From contig JAMPYF010000018.1 of NCBI GenBank assembly GCA_023700805.1, positions 1 to 64,000 of the forward strand: a stretch of 64,000 nt of DNA. Reading direction: 5' to 3'. The position numbers were made by a program, and so were the translations under genes. The notes under the pieces were generated by a model. That model was not told the origin of the DNA and searched no databases. It was given only the letters and a program-made list of their open reading frames with translations. This DNA is from Sulfuritalea sp. (GTDB taxonomy: Bacteria; Pseudomonadota; Gammaproteobacteria; Burkholderiales; Rhodocyclaceae). Of this stretch, positions 1-9,923 are shown piece by piece (within the stretch, counting starts at the first letter, position 1; every line of letters starts with the position of its first letter).

Positions 1-66
1 GTTCTCCTCGTCATTCGGGAACATTCCCGACGACAGGATGGACAACACGGCTTCTGAAATGCAAAA

Positions 67-94
67 CGCGGTGGTGACTAGCGCCACCACCGCG
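67..94 (-). terminator. Rho-independent terminator-like hairpin
   Basis: CGCGGTGGTG at 67-76 pairs perfectly with CACCACCGCG at 85-94 across an 8-base loop. On the minus strand the stem is followed by TTTT, as expected for an intrinsic terminator of leftward transcription, which would include glgP. Confidence 0.5.
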
Positions 95-370
95 TCAGCG
101 GTTTAGTTCAACGTGATGTCGCCGATGAAACGGTGAGTAAACGGGATATCCGACAGTCGCGTATTCCGGCGAGCCATGCGGACTGATTGTTTTTAAACGA
201 AGTTTCTCGATAAACGGGAGTCATGTTGTCGAATAATCCTTTTGGCGCGGCCCGAGCGTCAAGCCGCTGGAATTCCCATTCAGGATACGCAATCGGCAAA
301 TTGGCGTCTACTACCGGTTGCTGCGGGCACGACAACAACAGCACCGCCGAGGTTTCGCTTTGGCTCGTCG

Positions 371-394
371 CCGTCCCGCCAGCGCCAACTCTTG
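371..394 (-). repeat. Dispersed 25-bp element, copy 1
   Basis: The minus strand reads CAAGAGTTGGCGCTGGCG, then GG, then ACGGCG, which matches the window consensus. It forms a close pair with copy 2, about 55 bp apart, in the glgP 3' flank. Confidence 0.8.
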
Positions 395-424
395 CTCAAT
401 TAAAGCTTCCAGGCTCGACCTGTT

Positions 425-450
425 CGCCGTGCCGCCAGCGCCAACTCTTG
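425..450 (-). repeat. Dispersed 25-bp element, copy 2
   Basis: The minus strand reads CAAGAGTTGGCGCTGGCG, then GC, then ACGGCG. It ends only about 8 bp from the glgP stop codon. Confidence 0.8.
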
Positions 451-457
451 ACCCGGC

Positions 458-2941
458 TCAGCCCAGCGGGCGCGGCACGGCTTCGACGTTCCAGATGGTC
501 TTGGCGTACTGGCCTATGGTGCGGTCGGAGGAGAACTGGCCCATGCCGGCGACGTTGAGGATGGCCTTCTGCACCCAGGCCGCCGGGTCGCAATACAGGG
601 CGCCGACCTGCTCCTGGCAGGCGATGTAGGCGGCGTAGTCGGCGAGCAGCAGGTAGTGGTCGCCCTGCGCGGTCAGGGTGTCGAAGATCGGCTTGTAGCG
701 CTCGCGCTCCTCGGGCGAGAAGAAGCCGTCGCGCAGCATGTCCAGCGTCTGCCTGAGTTCGCCGTTGCCGTTGTAATAATCCCAGGGCCGGTGGCCGGCA
801 GCGTAGGTCTGCGCGACTTCGTCGGCGGTGAGGCCGAAGATGAATATGTTCTCCGGGCCGACTTCGTTGCGGATTTCGACGTTGGCGCCGTCCAGGGTGC
901 CGATGGTCAGCGCGCCGTTCATGGCCAGCTTCATGTTGCCGGTGCCCGAGGCTTCGGTGCCGGCGGTGGAGATCTGCTCCGAGAGGTCGGCGGCCGGGAT
1001 GATGATCTCGGCGTTCGACACGTCGTAGTTGGGAATGAAGACCACCTTGAGCCGGTCGCGCACCAGCGGGTCGTTGTTCACGATGTCGGCGACGTCGTTG
1101 ATCAGGCGGATGATCAGCTTGGCCATGCGGTAGCCGGGGGCGGCCTTGCCGCCGAAGATCACGGTGCGCGGCGGCGCGTCGCCGCCGGCGCGCAGGCGGT
1201 TGTAGAGCGTGATGACGTGCAGCACGTTGAGCAGCTGGCGCTTGTATTCGTGGATGCGCTTGATCTGCACGTCGAACAGCGAATCGGGATCGAGCCGGAT
1301 GCCGAGCCGCTTTTCGACCACCTGCGCCAGACGGGCCTTGTTGGCGCGCTTGACGCGCACGAACTCGTCGCGGAAGCCGGCGTCGGCGGCCAGCGGCGTC
1401 AGTTGCCGCAGCTGGTCGAGATCCTTGAGCCAGCCTTTGCCGAGATGGCGGCTGACGAGTTTCGACAGCGCCGGGTTGGCCTGGTTGAGCCAGCGCCGCG
1501 GCGTCACGCCATTGGTCATGTTGACGATACGGTCGGGCCACAGGCGGTGGAAGTCGGCGAAGATGGTTTCCTTCATCAGGCGGGTGTGGATCGCGGCGAC
1601 GCCGTTGACCTTGTGGCTGCCGACAATGGCCAGGTGCGCCATGCGGATGCGTTTGCCCTTGGCCTCGTCGATCAGCGACATGCGCTGCCACAGCGCCGGG
1701 TCGCCGGGGTAGTGGTGCATCACGTCCTTGAGGAAGCGGTGGTTGATCTCGTAGATGATCTGCAGATGGCGCGGCAGCACGCGCTCGAACAGCGGCACCG
1801 GCCAGGTTTCCAGCGCCTCGGGCATCAGCGTGTGGTTGGTGTAGGCGAAGGTGCGCGTGGTGATGTCCCAGGCCCGCGCCCAGTCGATCTGGTGCAGGTC
1901 CATCAGGATGCGCATCAGTTCGGCCACGGCGATCGACGGATGGGTGTCGTTGAGCTGCATCGCCACCTTGTCCGGCAGCGCGTCGAGCGGCGCGCCCGAC
2001 TTGCTGAAGCGGTAGAGCATGTCCTGCAGCGAGGCGGAGACGAAGAAGTACTGCTGCTTGAGGCGCAGCTCGCGGCCCATCTCGGTGGTGTCGTCGGGGT
2101 AGAGCACCTTGGACAGGTTTTCCGAATCGTTCTTGTCCTCCACCGCGGCGATGTAGTTGCCCTCGTTGAAATACTTGAGGTCGAAATCGCGGCTGGCCTT
2201 GGCCGCCCACAGCCGCATGTTGTTCACCGTGCCCGTGTCATAACCGGGGATCGGGTAGTCGTAGGCCATGGCCATGACGTCGTCGCTGTCCACCCACTGG
2301 AAATGCTTCTTGCCGTGCTCGTCGGCAAAGTCCACCACGCGGCCGTGGAACTTCACCTGGTACAGCACCTCGGGGCGCGGGAACTCCCAGGGGTTGCCGT
2401 AGCGCAGCCAGTTGTCGGGGTGCTCGACCTGCTGGCCGTCCTCGATGCTCTGGTGGAACATGCCGTATTCGTAGCGGATGCCGTAGCCGTATCCGGCGAC
2501 GCCCATGGTCGCCATCGAATCGAGGAAGCAGGCCGCCAGCCGCCCCAGGCCGCCGTTGCCCAGCGCCGCGTCCTGCTCCATCTCGCGGATGTCGTCCGGC
2601 TTGAGGCCGATGCCGACCACCGCTTCCAGCGCGTCCATGAACTCCTTGTCGCAGCAGATGTTGAGCATCGAGTTCATCATGGTGCGGCCCATGAGGAATT
2701 CCATCGAGAGGTAATAGACGCGCTTGCGGTCCTCGACGTAGTAGCTGCGCATGGTTTCCATCCAGCGCTCGATCATGCGTTCGCGCAGCACCGCGGCGGC
2801 GGCGTAGAACCAGTCGCGGTCGGTGGCGGTGATCGGGTCCTTGCCGATGGTGTAGATCAGGCGGTGGACCAGCGAGCGCCGGATCGAGGCGGCGTCGAGG
2901 GCGGGATGGTCGAGCTCGGGCAGTGCGGCTGGCTTCTTCAT
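458..2941 (-). CDS. glgP: Glycogen/maltodextrin phosphorylase
   Basis: This enzyme cleaves alpha-1,4-glucan with phosphate to release glucose-1-phosphate in the cytoplasm, using pyridoxal phosphate. The 827-residue product has the usual family length. It carries the PLP signature EASGTGNMKLAMNGALTIGT near residue 665, with the Schiff-base lysine at about 671. An in-frame extension of 57 codons upstream is Arg-rich and unlike the family. The chosen ATG begins MKKPAALPELD and has AGGAAG seven bases before it. The gene diverges from the PilZ gene, and no other glycogen genes lie nearby. Function is secure; natural glucan preference cannot be read from sequence. Confidence 0.95.
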   Translation of the reverse strand: MKKPAALPELDHPALDAASIRRSLVHRLIYTIGKDPITATDRDWFYAAAAVLRERMIERWMETMRSYYVEDRKRVYYLSMEFLMGRTMMNSMLNICCDKEFMDALEAVVGIGLKPDDIREMEQDAALGNGGLGRLAACFLDSMATMGVAGYGYGIRYEYGMFHQSIEDGQQVEHPDNWLRYGNPWEFPRPEVLYQVKFHGRVVDFADEHGKKHFQWVDSDDVMAMAYDYPIPGYDTGTVNNMRLWAAKASRDFDLKYFNEGNYIAAVEDKNDSENLSKVLYPDDTTEMGRELRLKQQYFFVSASLQDMLYRFSKSGAPLDALPDKVAMQLNDTHPSIAVAELMRILMDLHQIDWARAWDITTRTFAYTNHTLMPEALETWPVPLFERVLPRHLQIIYEINHRFLKDVMHHYPGDPALWQRMSLIDEAKGKRIRMAHLAIVGSHKVNGVAAIHTRLMKETIFADFHRLWPDRIVNMTNGVTPRRWLNQANPALSKLVSRHLGKGWLKDLDQLRQLTPLAADAGFRDEFVRVKRANKARLAQVVEKRLGIRLDPDSLFDVQIKRIHEYKRQLLNVLHVITLYNRLRAGGDAPPRTVIFGGKAAPGYRMAKLIIRLINDVADIVNNDPLVRDRLKVVFIPNYDVSNAEIIIPAADLSEQISTAGTEASGTGNMKLAMNGALTIGTLDGANVEIRNEVGPENIFIFGLTADEVAQTYAAGHRPWDYYNGNGELRQTLDMLRDGFFSPEERERYKPIFDTLTAQGDHYLLLADYAAYIACQEQVGALYCDPAAWVQKAILNVAGMGQFSSDRTIGQYAKTIWNVEAVPRPLG

Positions 2942-3018
2942 GGCGGGCTTCCTGAAACAATACGAACAGCATGATACTCGCCGGCCGCGCGCTGCGCGGG
3001 GGCGGCCGCGCCGGCGGC

Positions 3019-3049
3019 TGGGCCGCCGCCGGGGCCCAAGCTTTTTTTT
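3019..3049 (+). terminator. Terminator-like hairpin in the PilZ leader
   Basis: TGGGCC (3019-3024) can pair with GGCCCA (3033-3038), and eight T residues follow at 3042-3049. A competing GGCGGC/GCCGCC stem overlaps it. It faces the downstream PilZ gene from inside the glgP-PilZ divergent promoter region, so it could attenuate PilZ transcription or insulate it. The arrangement is visible; the function is inference. Confidence 0.35.
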
Positions 3050-3101
3050 CCGGATTCGGCGCTTCCCCGGGATAATAGCCGGCCCGGGAAAGGTCAGCCG
3101 A

Positions 3102-3812
3102 ATGGAAAGCAATCAAGATCACGCGCACGAGGAACCCACCGAAAGCCAGCTCACGCTCGAAGAAGCCCGCCTTACGATCGGCGACCTGATCAGCCTGCAG
3201 GCGCATCGCGGCGAGGTCGTCGAGCGCTATACGGTGCGGCTGATAGGGATGTCCAAGGGCCGCAGCGTGCTGGTCACGACGCCGATGGTCGACGGCCACT
3301 ACCTGCTCATGCGCGAAGGCCAGGCGCTGATCCTGCGGGCCTTCTCGGGCAGGAGCGCGTATGCCTTTCCGACCCAGATCCTGAAGAACGTCAATACGCC
3401 CTACCCTTACCTGCACCTCAGCTATCCGCGCCAGGTGCGCTCGCTGGTGGTGCGCCGCGGCGCCCGCGCCGACGTCCGGGTCATCTGCGCCATCACCCAT
3501 TGCGACGGCGTCCCGATCGAAGCGGCCGGCACCATCATCAACCTCAGCATCGGCGGCGCGCTGCTGACCACCAAGGCCATTCCGGGCAAGAAGGGCCAGC
3601 GCCTGACCATCAAGTTCAAGTGCGTGCTCAACGGCATCGAGGCCCTGCTGGAACTCGACACCGTGATCCGCGCCATCAACGTCGACCAGAGCGGCGATAG
3701 CGAAACGCCTTATCAGATCGGCGTGCAGTTCACCGACGTCTCCGCCGAGGACTCGATCCCGCTGCTGGCCTTCGTCTATCAGGCGCTGCTGGAGCAGGTG
3801 CCCGGCGCCTGA
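3102..3812 (+). CDS. PilZ domain protein, YcgR-like
   Basis: A probable cyclic-di-GMP receptor of 236 residues. The N-terminal half resembles the YcgR-type beta domain. The C-terminal PilZ domain begins at about residue 112 and shows the ligand motif RRGARADVR (RxxxR), then NLSIGGALL in place of D/NxSxxG. YcgR proteins slow flagellar rotation, but no motility gene is in the window, so the effector target is unknown. The chosen start MESNQDHAHE lies after the leader hairpin; a longer in-frame extension is Arg-rich and noncoding in character. The last 34 bases overlap the 3' end of the opposing DNA glycosylase gene. Several c-di-GMP enzymes sit near 43-48 kb. Confidence 0.88.
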   Translation: MESNQDHAHEEPTESQLTLEEARLTIGDLISLQAHRGEVVERYTVRLIGMSKGRSVLVTTPMVDGHYLLMREGQALILRAFSGRSAYAFPTQILKNVNTPYPYLHLSYPRQVRSLVVRRGARADVRVICAITHCDGVPIEAAGTIINLSIGGALLTTKAIPGKKGQRLTIKFKCVLNGIEALLELDTVIRAINVDQSGDSETPYQIGVQFTDVSAEDSIPLLAFVYQALLEQVPGA

Positions 3813-4288
3813 ACGCCGGCGTCCGCCAGGCCGTCGCGCCAGCGCGCGAGCTTTTCCTCGAAGCGCATGCCGGCATGGGCCGGGCTGGTCGAGGGCAGCA
3901 CCAGCGCCTCGAAACCGAGGGCCTCGACTTCGCGAATGCGACGCGCCGCCATGCGGCCGTTGAAACAGACTCGCCGTAGCGGACTCTGTCTGCCGGGGAT
4001 TCCGCTTCGCGGGCCGGCAAGCGCCAACTCCCTGAGCTCGCCCAGCGGGTTCGGCTGCGCAGCGCGGATCGCCGTGTCGAGGCTGCCGGCGCGTTCGCAG
4101 GAGGCATAGACGTCCCAGATCGCAATGCCGGCGTCCTGCACCGCGGCGATGCGCGCCGGGTAATCCATCGCCGGCAGCGGCTGGCCGATCACCGCGCCGA
4201 GGATGCGCCAGAACTGGTTCTGCGGATGGGCGTAGTACTGCTGCGCGGCGAGCGAAGCCGTGGACGGAAACGAGCCCAGGATCAGCAC
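3779..4288 (-). CDS. DNA-deoxyinosine (hypoxanthine) glycosylase, UDG superfamily
   Basis: A base-excision repair enzyme expected to remove hypoxanthine or related bases from DNA. Visible are LILGSFPSTASL near the N-terminus, YYAHPQNQFWRIL (uracil-glycosylase-fold substrate pocket), a late FNGRMA and LPSTSPAH near the C-terminus. The GTG at 4288 is the only conventional start, but family sequence (TGLAPVIDARARV) continues upstream to a CTG at 4327, just inside the htpG 3' end, so initiation may be at CTG or the gene may be translated unusually. Residues near 90-107 (ELALAGPRSGIPGRQSPL) are an insertion relative to the family and coincide with an interrupted copy of the dispersed element. Confidence 0.8.
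   Translation of the reverse strand: MLILGSFPSTASLAAQQYYAHPQNQFWRILGAVIGQPLPAMDYPARIAAVQDAGIAIWDVYASCERAGSLDTAIRAAQPNPLGELRELALAGPRSGIPGRQSPLRRVCFNGRMAARRIREVEALGFEALVLPSTSPAHAGMRFEEKLARWRDGLADAGVQAPGTCSSSA
3971..4033 (-). repeat. Interrupted copy of the dispersed element inside the glycosylase gene
   Basis: On the minus strand GGAGTTGGCGCTTGCCGG is separated by about 40 bp from CGCTACGGCGAG, so the two halves of the consensus flank extra DNA that contains a hairpin (ACAGACTC/GGACTCTGT). The whole piece is in frame with the gene and adds about 20 residues. Confidence 0.5.
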
Positions 4289-4337
4289 CCGGGCGCGCGC
4301 GTCGATGACGGGCGCGAGGCCCGTCAGTCTTGCCGAC

Positions 4338-6269
<1,932 letters not shown>

Positions 6270-6442
6270 AGGGCATCCTCTTGTGGAACGTGGAACAACG
6301 ATCAAGAGGCCGATATGGGGGCGGCGAAGGCCGTTTCAAGAGCAGGGACTTAGCCCTTGTCGGCCACTGTTGGTACGCTGGCGTACAGCGTGCCATTCCG
6401 CAACCGATTATCCTTGGCGCCCCGAGCACCCATCACCCTTTT

Positions 6443-6572
6443 GTCCGCAGATTTCGCAGATTGACGCAGATGGATCATGGGGTACCTGGTCAGGAGGTAG
6501 CACCCTCCGGGCAAGCCGGTGGCACTGGCCACTTCGTTGTTCTATCTGCGTAATCTGCGTCATCTGCGGATT
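6443..6572. repeat. Long imperfect palindrome built of CGCAGAT units
   Basis: The 346-bp gap between htpG and the antiporter holds a left arm of about 28 bases (6444-6471), made of CCGCAGATT, TCGCAGATT and GACGCAGAT. It is mirrored by an almost perfect right arm (6543-6570) of ATCTGCG units, across about 70 bp. Each arm is itself a degenerate tandem of 9-10-base units. The element lies about 45 bp upstream of the antiporter start. It looks like a non-autonomous palindromic repeat; no transposase is nearby. Nothing else is evident in 6270-6440. Confidence 0.75.
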
Positions 6573-6615
6573 GAACCGAGATTTTTGGCATCAACCGAGG
6601 AAGACCGAACCAACC

Positions 6616-7893
6616 ATGACCAACGCGCAATGGTTTCTGCTCATCGGCGGCCTGCTGCTGGCCCGGGGAGCCACGGCTTCCCTGCTGGCACGGCTGCCGG
6701 TCACCCCGGCCATCATCTATCTGGCGGTGGGAATGCTGGCCGGGCCCACGGTACTCGATGCCTTCCACTTCAATCCGCTCAAGCAATCGGCCCTGCTCGA
6801 AGTGCTGACCGAGGTGGCGGTGCTGATTTCGCTGTTCGCCGCCGGCGTCAAGATGCCGGTGCCGGTCAGCCTGGCGCGCTGGCGCACGCCTATCCTGTTG
6901 GCCACCGTGTCCATGACCGTCACCGTCGGCCTGGTCGCGGCCTTTGCCTGGTATCTGCTCGATCTGCCGCTGGGCGCGGCCATCCTGCTCGGCGCGATCC
7001 TGGCGCCGACCGACCCGGTGCTGGCGACCGACGTCCAGATCCGCCACCCCGGCGACCGCGATCAGTTGCGCTACACCCTGACCTGCGAAGCCGGCATGAA
7101 CGACGGCAGCGCCTTTCCCTTCGTGATGCTGGGCCTGGGGCTGCTCGGCTTGCACGATCTCGGCGAATTCGGCCTGCGCTGGGCGCTGTACGACGTGCTC
7201 TGGGCCACCGCGGCAGGCGTCGCCATCGGGCTGCTGTGCGGCGCCGCCCTGGCCCACCTGGCGTGGAAGCTGCGCGGCAAGGAACAGGAACACAAACTGA
7301 TGGACGACTTCCTCGGCCTCGGCCTGATCGGTGTCGTCTATGGCCTCAGCGTGATGGTCGACGCCTGGGGATTCCTCGCGGTATTTTTCGCCGCCGTCGC
7401 CTTGCGCCAGACCGAACTCAAGCTCGCCGGGTCGGCCTCGCAGGCGGCCGGCGCCGACGCCGACAGCGAACTGCCGCCGACCGTCAGCGAAGGATCGCTG
7501 GTGTTCAAGGAACACCTGGAGCGGCTCTCGGAAATAACCCTGATCCTGCTGATCGGCGGCACCATGTTCCTCGATTCCTGGAGCTGGCGGGCGGTGGCGC
7601 TGGCGCTGTTCCTGTTCGTCGTGGCGCGCCCGCTCAGCGTCCTCGTCGGCCTGCTGGGCACCCGCAGCTCGTGGCCGATACGCGGCATGGTCGGCTGGTT
7701 CGGCGTGCGCGGCATCGGTTCGCTGTACTACCTGATGTATGCGATCCAGCACGGCCTGCCCGAAACCCTGGCGCTGGAACTGATCCAATTCACGCTGATC
7801 GCCGTATCGCTGTCCATCCTCGCCCACGGCACCAGCGTCAAGCCCCTGATGGGCCTATTCGTGCGCCACCGCAGGAGCCTGCCGCCGCCCTAG
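6616..7893 (+). CDS. Cation:proton antiporter, CPA family
   Basis: A 425-residue inner-membrane protein with about 12 hydrophobic segments, expected to exchange Na+ or K+ for protons. Typical family features are visible: PVTPAIIYLAVGMLAGP near the N-terminus, AILAPTDPVLATDVQ carrying the conserved Thr-Asp pair, EAGMNDGSAFPFV in the transport core, and a late FGVRGIGSLYYLMYAI. The ATG MTNAQWF is chosen because hydrophobic family-like sequence starts there. The ribosome site is weak (GGAAG about 12 bases upstream). The frame is open through the upstream palindrome, so a longer annotated product would be artefactual. Ion specificity is unknown. Confidence 0.88.
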   Translation: MTNAQWFLLIGGLLLARGATASLLARLPVTPAIIYLAVGMLAGPTVLDAFHFNPLKQSALLEVLTEVAVLISLFAAGVKMPVPVSLARWRTPILLATVSMTVTVGLVAAFAWYLLDLPLGAAILLGAILAPTDPVLATDVQIRHPGDRDQLRYTLTCEAGMNDGSAFPFVMLGLGLLGLHDLGEFGLRWALYDVLWATAAGVAIGLLCGAALAHLAWKLRGKEQEHKLMDDFLGLGLIGVVYGLSVMVDAWGFLAVFFAAVALRQTELKLAGSASQAAGADADSELPPTVSEGSLVFKEHLERLSEITLILLIGGTMFLDSWSWRAVALALFLFVVARPLSVLVGLLGTRSSWPIRGMVGWFGVRGIGSLYYLMYAIQHGLPETLALELIQFTLIAVSLSILAHGTSVKPLMGLFVRHRRSLPPP

Positions 7894-7909
7894 CCGCAGC
7901 GCCGGGCCC

Positions 7910-7937
7910 AGGAGTTGGCGCTGGCGCTACGGCGGCG
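7910..7937 (+). repeat. Dispersed 25-bp element, plus orientation
   Basis: AGGAGTTGGCGCTGGCG, then CT, then ACGGCG lies in the 48-bp gap between the convergent antiporter and mlaC stop codons. Confidence 0.8.
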
Positions 7938-7941
7938 CGGG

Positions 7942-8598
7942 CTATGCCGCGTTCCACGAGGGCTGCTCCAGCCGCGGCGCAAATGTCGCGATGTCGGCAC
8001 GGCGGTTCTTTTCCTGCAGGGTTTTGATCAGGCCGTCGATGCCGCCCTTGCCGACCTCGCTGGCGAAGCTGTTGCGGTAATTGGTGACCAGGCTGACGCC
8101 GGCAATGGCCACGTCGAACACCTTCCAGTCGCCTGCGGCGCTGGCCAGGCTGTAGTCGAGCGAGATCGGCTGGCCTCCCGGCTTGTTGATCTGGCTATGC
8201 ACGGTGACCTCGTCGCCGGCGCCCTGCCTGGGCGAGGGCTTGAAGCTCACGGTCTGGTCGCGATAGGAAGTCAGCGCGTTGGCGTAGGTGCGCACCAGCA
8301 GGCTGCGGAATTCCCCGACCAGCACCCTGCGCTGCTCGGCGTTGGCCTGCTGCCAGGGACGGCCGACGGCGAGGCTGGTCATGCGGGCAAAGTCGAAATG
8401 CGGCGCGACCTTGGTTTCGATCAGGGAGACGGCCCGCTGGCGGTTTCCGGACTGGATGCCCTTGTCCTCGCGCAGGATTTTCAGCACCTCTTCGGTGACG
8501 CCCTTTACCAGTGTCTCGGGTTCGCTGGCCGCGGCCGGTGCGAGCCACGATGCCAGCAGGACAGCAGCCAACAGCCAACTCAAGCGTTTGCGGATCAT
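7942..8598 (-). CDS. mlaC: Phospholipid-binding periplasmic protein MlaC
   Basis: A periplasmic carrier that shuttles phospholipids between outer and inner membrane in the Mla lipid-asymmetry system. The 218-residue product has a signal peptide (KRLSWLLAAVLLASWLAPAAA) and the Ttg2/MlaC core, with KVAPHFDFARMTSLAVGR, YANALTSYRD and the C-terminal VSLVTNYRNSFASEV. The start MIRKRL has GGAGGT four bases upstream. It stands alone: mlaFEDB are not in the window, which is less common than an mlaFEDCB operon. It diverges from the NarL-type regulator across 259 bp. Confidence 0.92.
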   Translation of the reverse strand: MIRKRLSWLLAAVLLASWLAPAAASEPETLVKGVTEEVLKILREDKGIQSGNRQRAVSLIETKVAPHFDFARMTSLAVGRPWQQANAEQRRVLVGEFRSLLVRTYANALTSYRDQTVSFKPSPRQGAGDEVTVHSQINKPGGQPISLDYSLASAAGDWKVFDVAIAGVSLVTNYRNSFASEVGKGGIDGLIKTLQEKNRRADIATFAPRLEQPSWNAA

Positions 8599-8857
8599 GA
8601 TGACCTCCATTGCAAGTGGCACCCGCGGATGGGGCGGGAATCGCCCCGCCACCCCACCGGGGGAAGAGTCCGCGGCTTGATTGCAGCCTAGGTCCGCGTT
8701 GGCGCCATTGCTGTCGGACGCCGCCGATTCGTTTGTAGGACAGCGCCGACAGCGGCGCGCCGGGCGCCAGGCGGCGCAGCGAAAGACGGCCTTGGCCCTG
8801 AACTCCGGCAGGCGATGGCGGGTCAGACCCAAGACAATATCGAGCGGAGTGCCCCTC

Positions 8858-9493
8858 ATGCTGCGAGTCGCGATAGTCGATGACCATGCGATTGTCCGTG
8901 CCGGTTTTCGCGAGATGCTGGCCGACGAAGTGGGCATCGCCGTGGCCTTCGAGGCCGCTTCCGGCGAGGAGGCGCTGGCGCTGCTGCAGGAAACCGGCTG
9001 CGACGTGCTGCTGCTGGATCTGGCACTGCCCGGGCAAAGCGGAATCGATGTGCTGCGCACCCTGCGCCTGCATCAATCCGAGCCGCGGGTGCTGGTCCTG
9101 ACCGGCTTTCCCGAGGAGCGTTATGCCCTGGCGATGATCCGCAACGGCGCCGACGGCTACCTGTGCAAGGAATGCGGACGGGATGAGTTGCTGCGCGCCG
9201 TGCGCACCGTCGCCCAGGGCCGCCGCTACCTCTCGCCGCGCATGGCCGAACTGCTCGCCGACGAGGTGACGGGCGCCGGCGCGGCGGCGCCTCATCGGCA
9301 ACTCTCGGAGCGGGAATTGCAGGTCTTTCTGCGCCTTGCCCGCGGGCAATCGGTTTCGGAGATCGGCGCGGCGCTCCGGCTCAGCATCAAGACCGTGAGC
9401 ACATATCGCTCGCGTCTTCTGGAAAAGCTCGGGGTGGGCAGCAATGCGGAACTGGCCGCCTATGCCGTGCGCAACAGCCTGATGCTGGAGTGA
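8858..9493 (+). CDS. NarL/FixJ-type response regulator
   Basis: A 211-residue two-component regulator. The receiver (1-120) has the acidic pair in AIVDDHAIVRAG, the phosphoacceptor Asp in LLLDLALPG, and a Lys in LCKECGRDEL. A LuxR-type helix-turn-helix follows (LSERELQVFLRLARGQSVSEI, then KTVSTYRSRLLEKLG). It sits 10 bp before a stand-alone receiver and is convergent with a NarX-type kinase, so it is the likely DNA-binding output of that kinase. An upstream in-frame extension lacks domain sequence; GGAG precedes the chosen ATG by about nine bases. Target genes are unknown. Confidence 0.9.
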   Translation: MLRVAIVDDHAIVRAGFREMLADEVGIAVAFEAASGEEALALLQETGCDVLLLDLALPGQSGIDVLRTLRLHQSEPRVLVLTGFPEERYALAMIRNGADGYLCKECGRDELLRAVRTVAQGRRYLSPRMAELLADEVTGAGAAAPHRQLSERELQVFLRLARGQSVSEIGAALRLSIKTVSTYRSRLLEKLGVGSNAELAAYAVRNSLMLE

Positions 9494-9503
9494 ACGCGCG
9501 AAC

Positions 9504-9914
9504 ATGGACCGCACCGGACAGATCCCGCCGCTGAAAGTGGTGCTCATCGAGGATTCGTCCATCCTGCGCCAGACCCTGGGCGCCGCGATCGGCGAACTGG
9601 CGGGCGTGGAAGTCGTCGGCGAGGCGGAGGACGAATCCGCCGCCATAGAACTGCTGCAGCGCCAGCAGCCCGACCTGGCCATCGTGGACCTGCAGTTGCG
9701 GGCGGGCAGCGGCATCGGCGTGCTGCGCGCGATCTCGCTGAACCCGGACCGCTTCGGCCGCCCGCGCGCCGTGGTGTTCACCAATCACGGCCAGGTGCTG
9801 ATCCGCGAGCGCTGCCTGGCGTTAGGCGTCGAGGGCTTTTTCGACAAGGCCAGCCAGATGGGCGAACTACTGACCTACCTGCGAACCTACCTGCGGCAGG
9901 CGACGCCTTCCTGA
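9504..9914 (+). CDS. Stand-alone response-regulator receiver domain
   Basis: A 136-residue CheY-like protein with no output domain. Acidic residues lie in VVLIEDSSILRQ, the phosphoacceptor Asp in LAIVDLQLRAG, and the conserved Lys in FFDKASQ. It follows the NarL-type regulator by 10 bp and is read toward the histidine kinase on the opposite strand. The trio could form a branched relay in which this receiver acts as a phosphate sink or a protein-interaction output. That role is inference. Confidence 0.87.
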   Translation: MDRTGQIPPLKVVLIEDSSILRQTLGAAIGELAGVEVVGEAEDESAAIELLQRQQPDLAIVDLQLRAGSGIGVLRAISLNPDRFGRPRAVVFTNHGQVLIRERCLALGVEGFFDKASQMGELLTYLRTYLRQATPS

Positions 9915-9923
9915 TCCGCGGCC

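Larger units (their letters stand above)
1..457. other. Left-edge region without a supported gene
   Basis: No reading frame here has a credible start, ribosome site and length. An inverted repeat CGGGAA/TTCCCG lies near position 20, a strong hairpin lies at 67-94, and two copies of the dispersed 25-bp element lie at 371-394 and 425-450, directly after the glgP stop. A minus-strand frame ending in TAA at 103-105 is open for only about 29 codons and lacks a ribosome site, so it is not called. It could be the tail of a decayed gene served by the hairpin. Confidence 0.6.

Noticed and set aside
108-344. A 78-codon minus-strand frame at the left edge
   Set aside because: No ribosome site, no family resemblance and noncoding-looking composition.
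656-2974. A long plus-strand open frame antisense to glgP
   Set aside because: It mirrors a clear glycogen phosphorylase gene, is His/Val/Ala-rich with no domain, and is the usual GC-rich antisense shadow.
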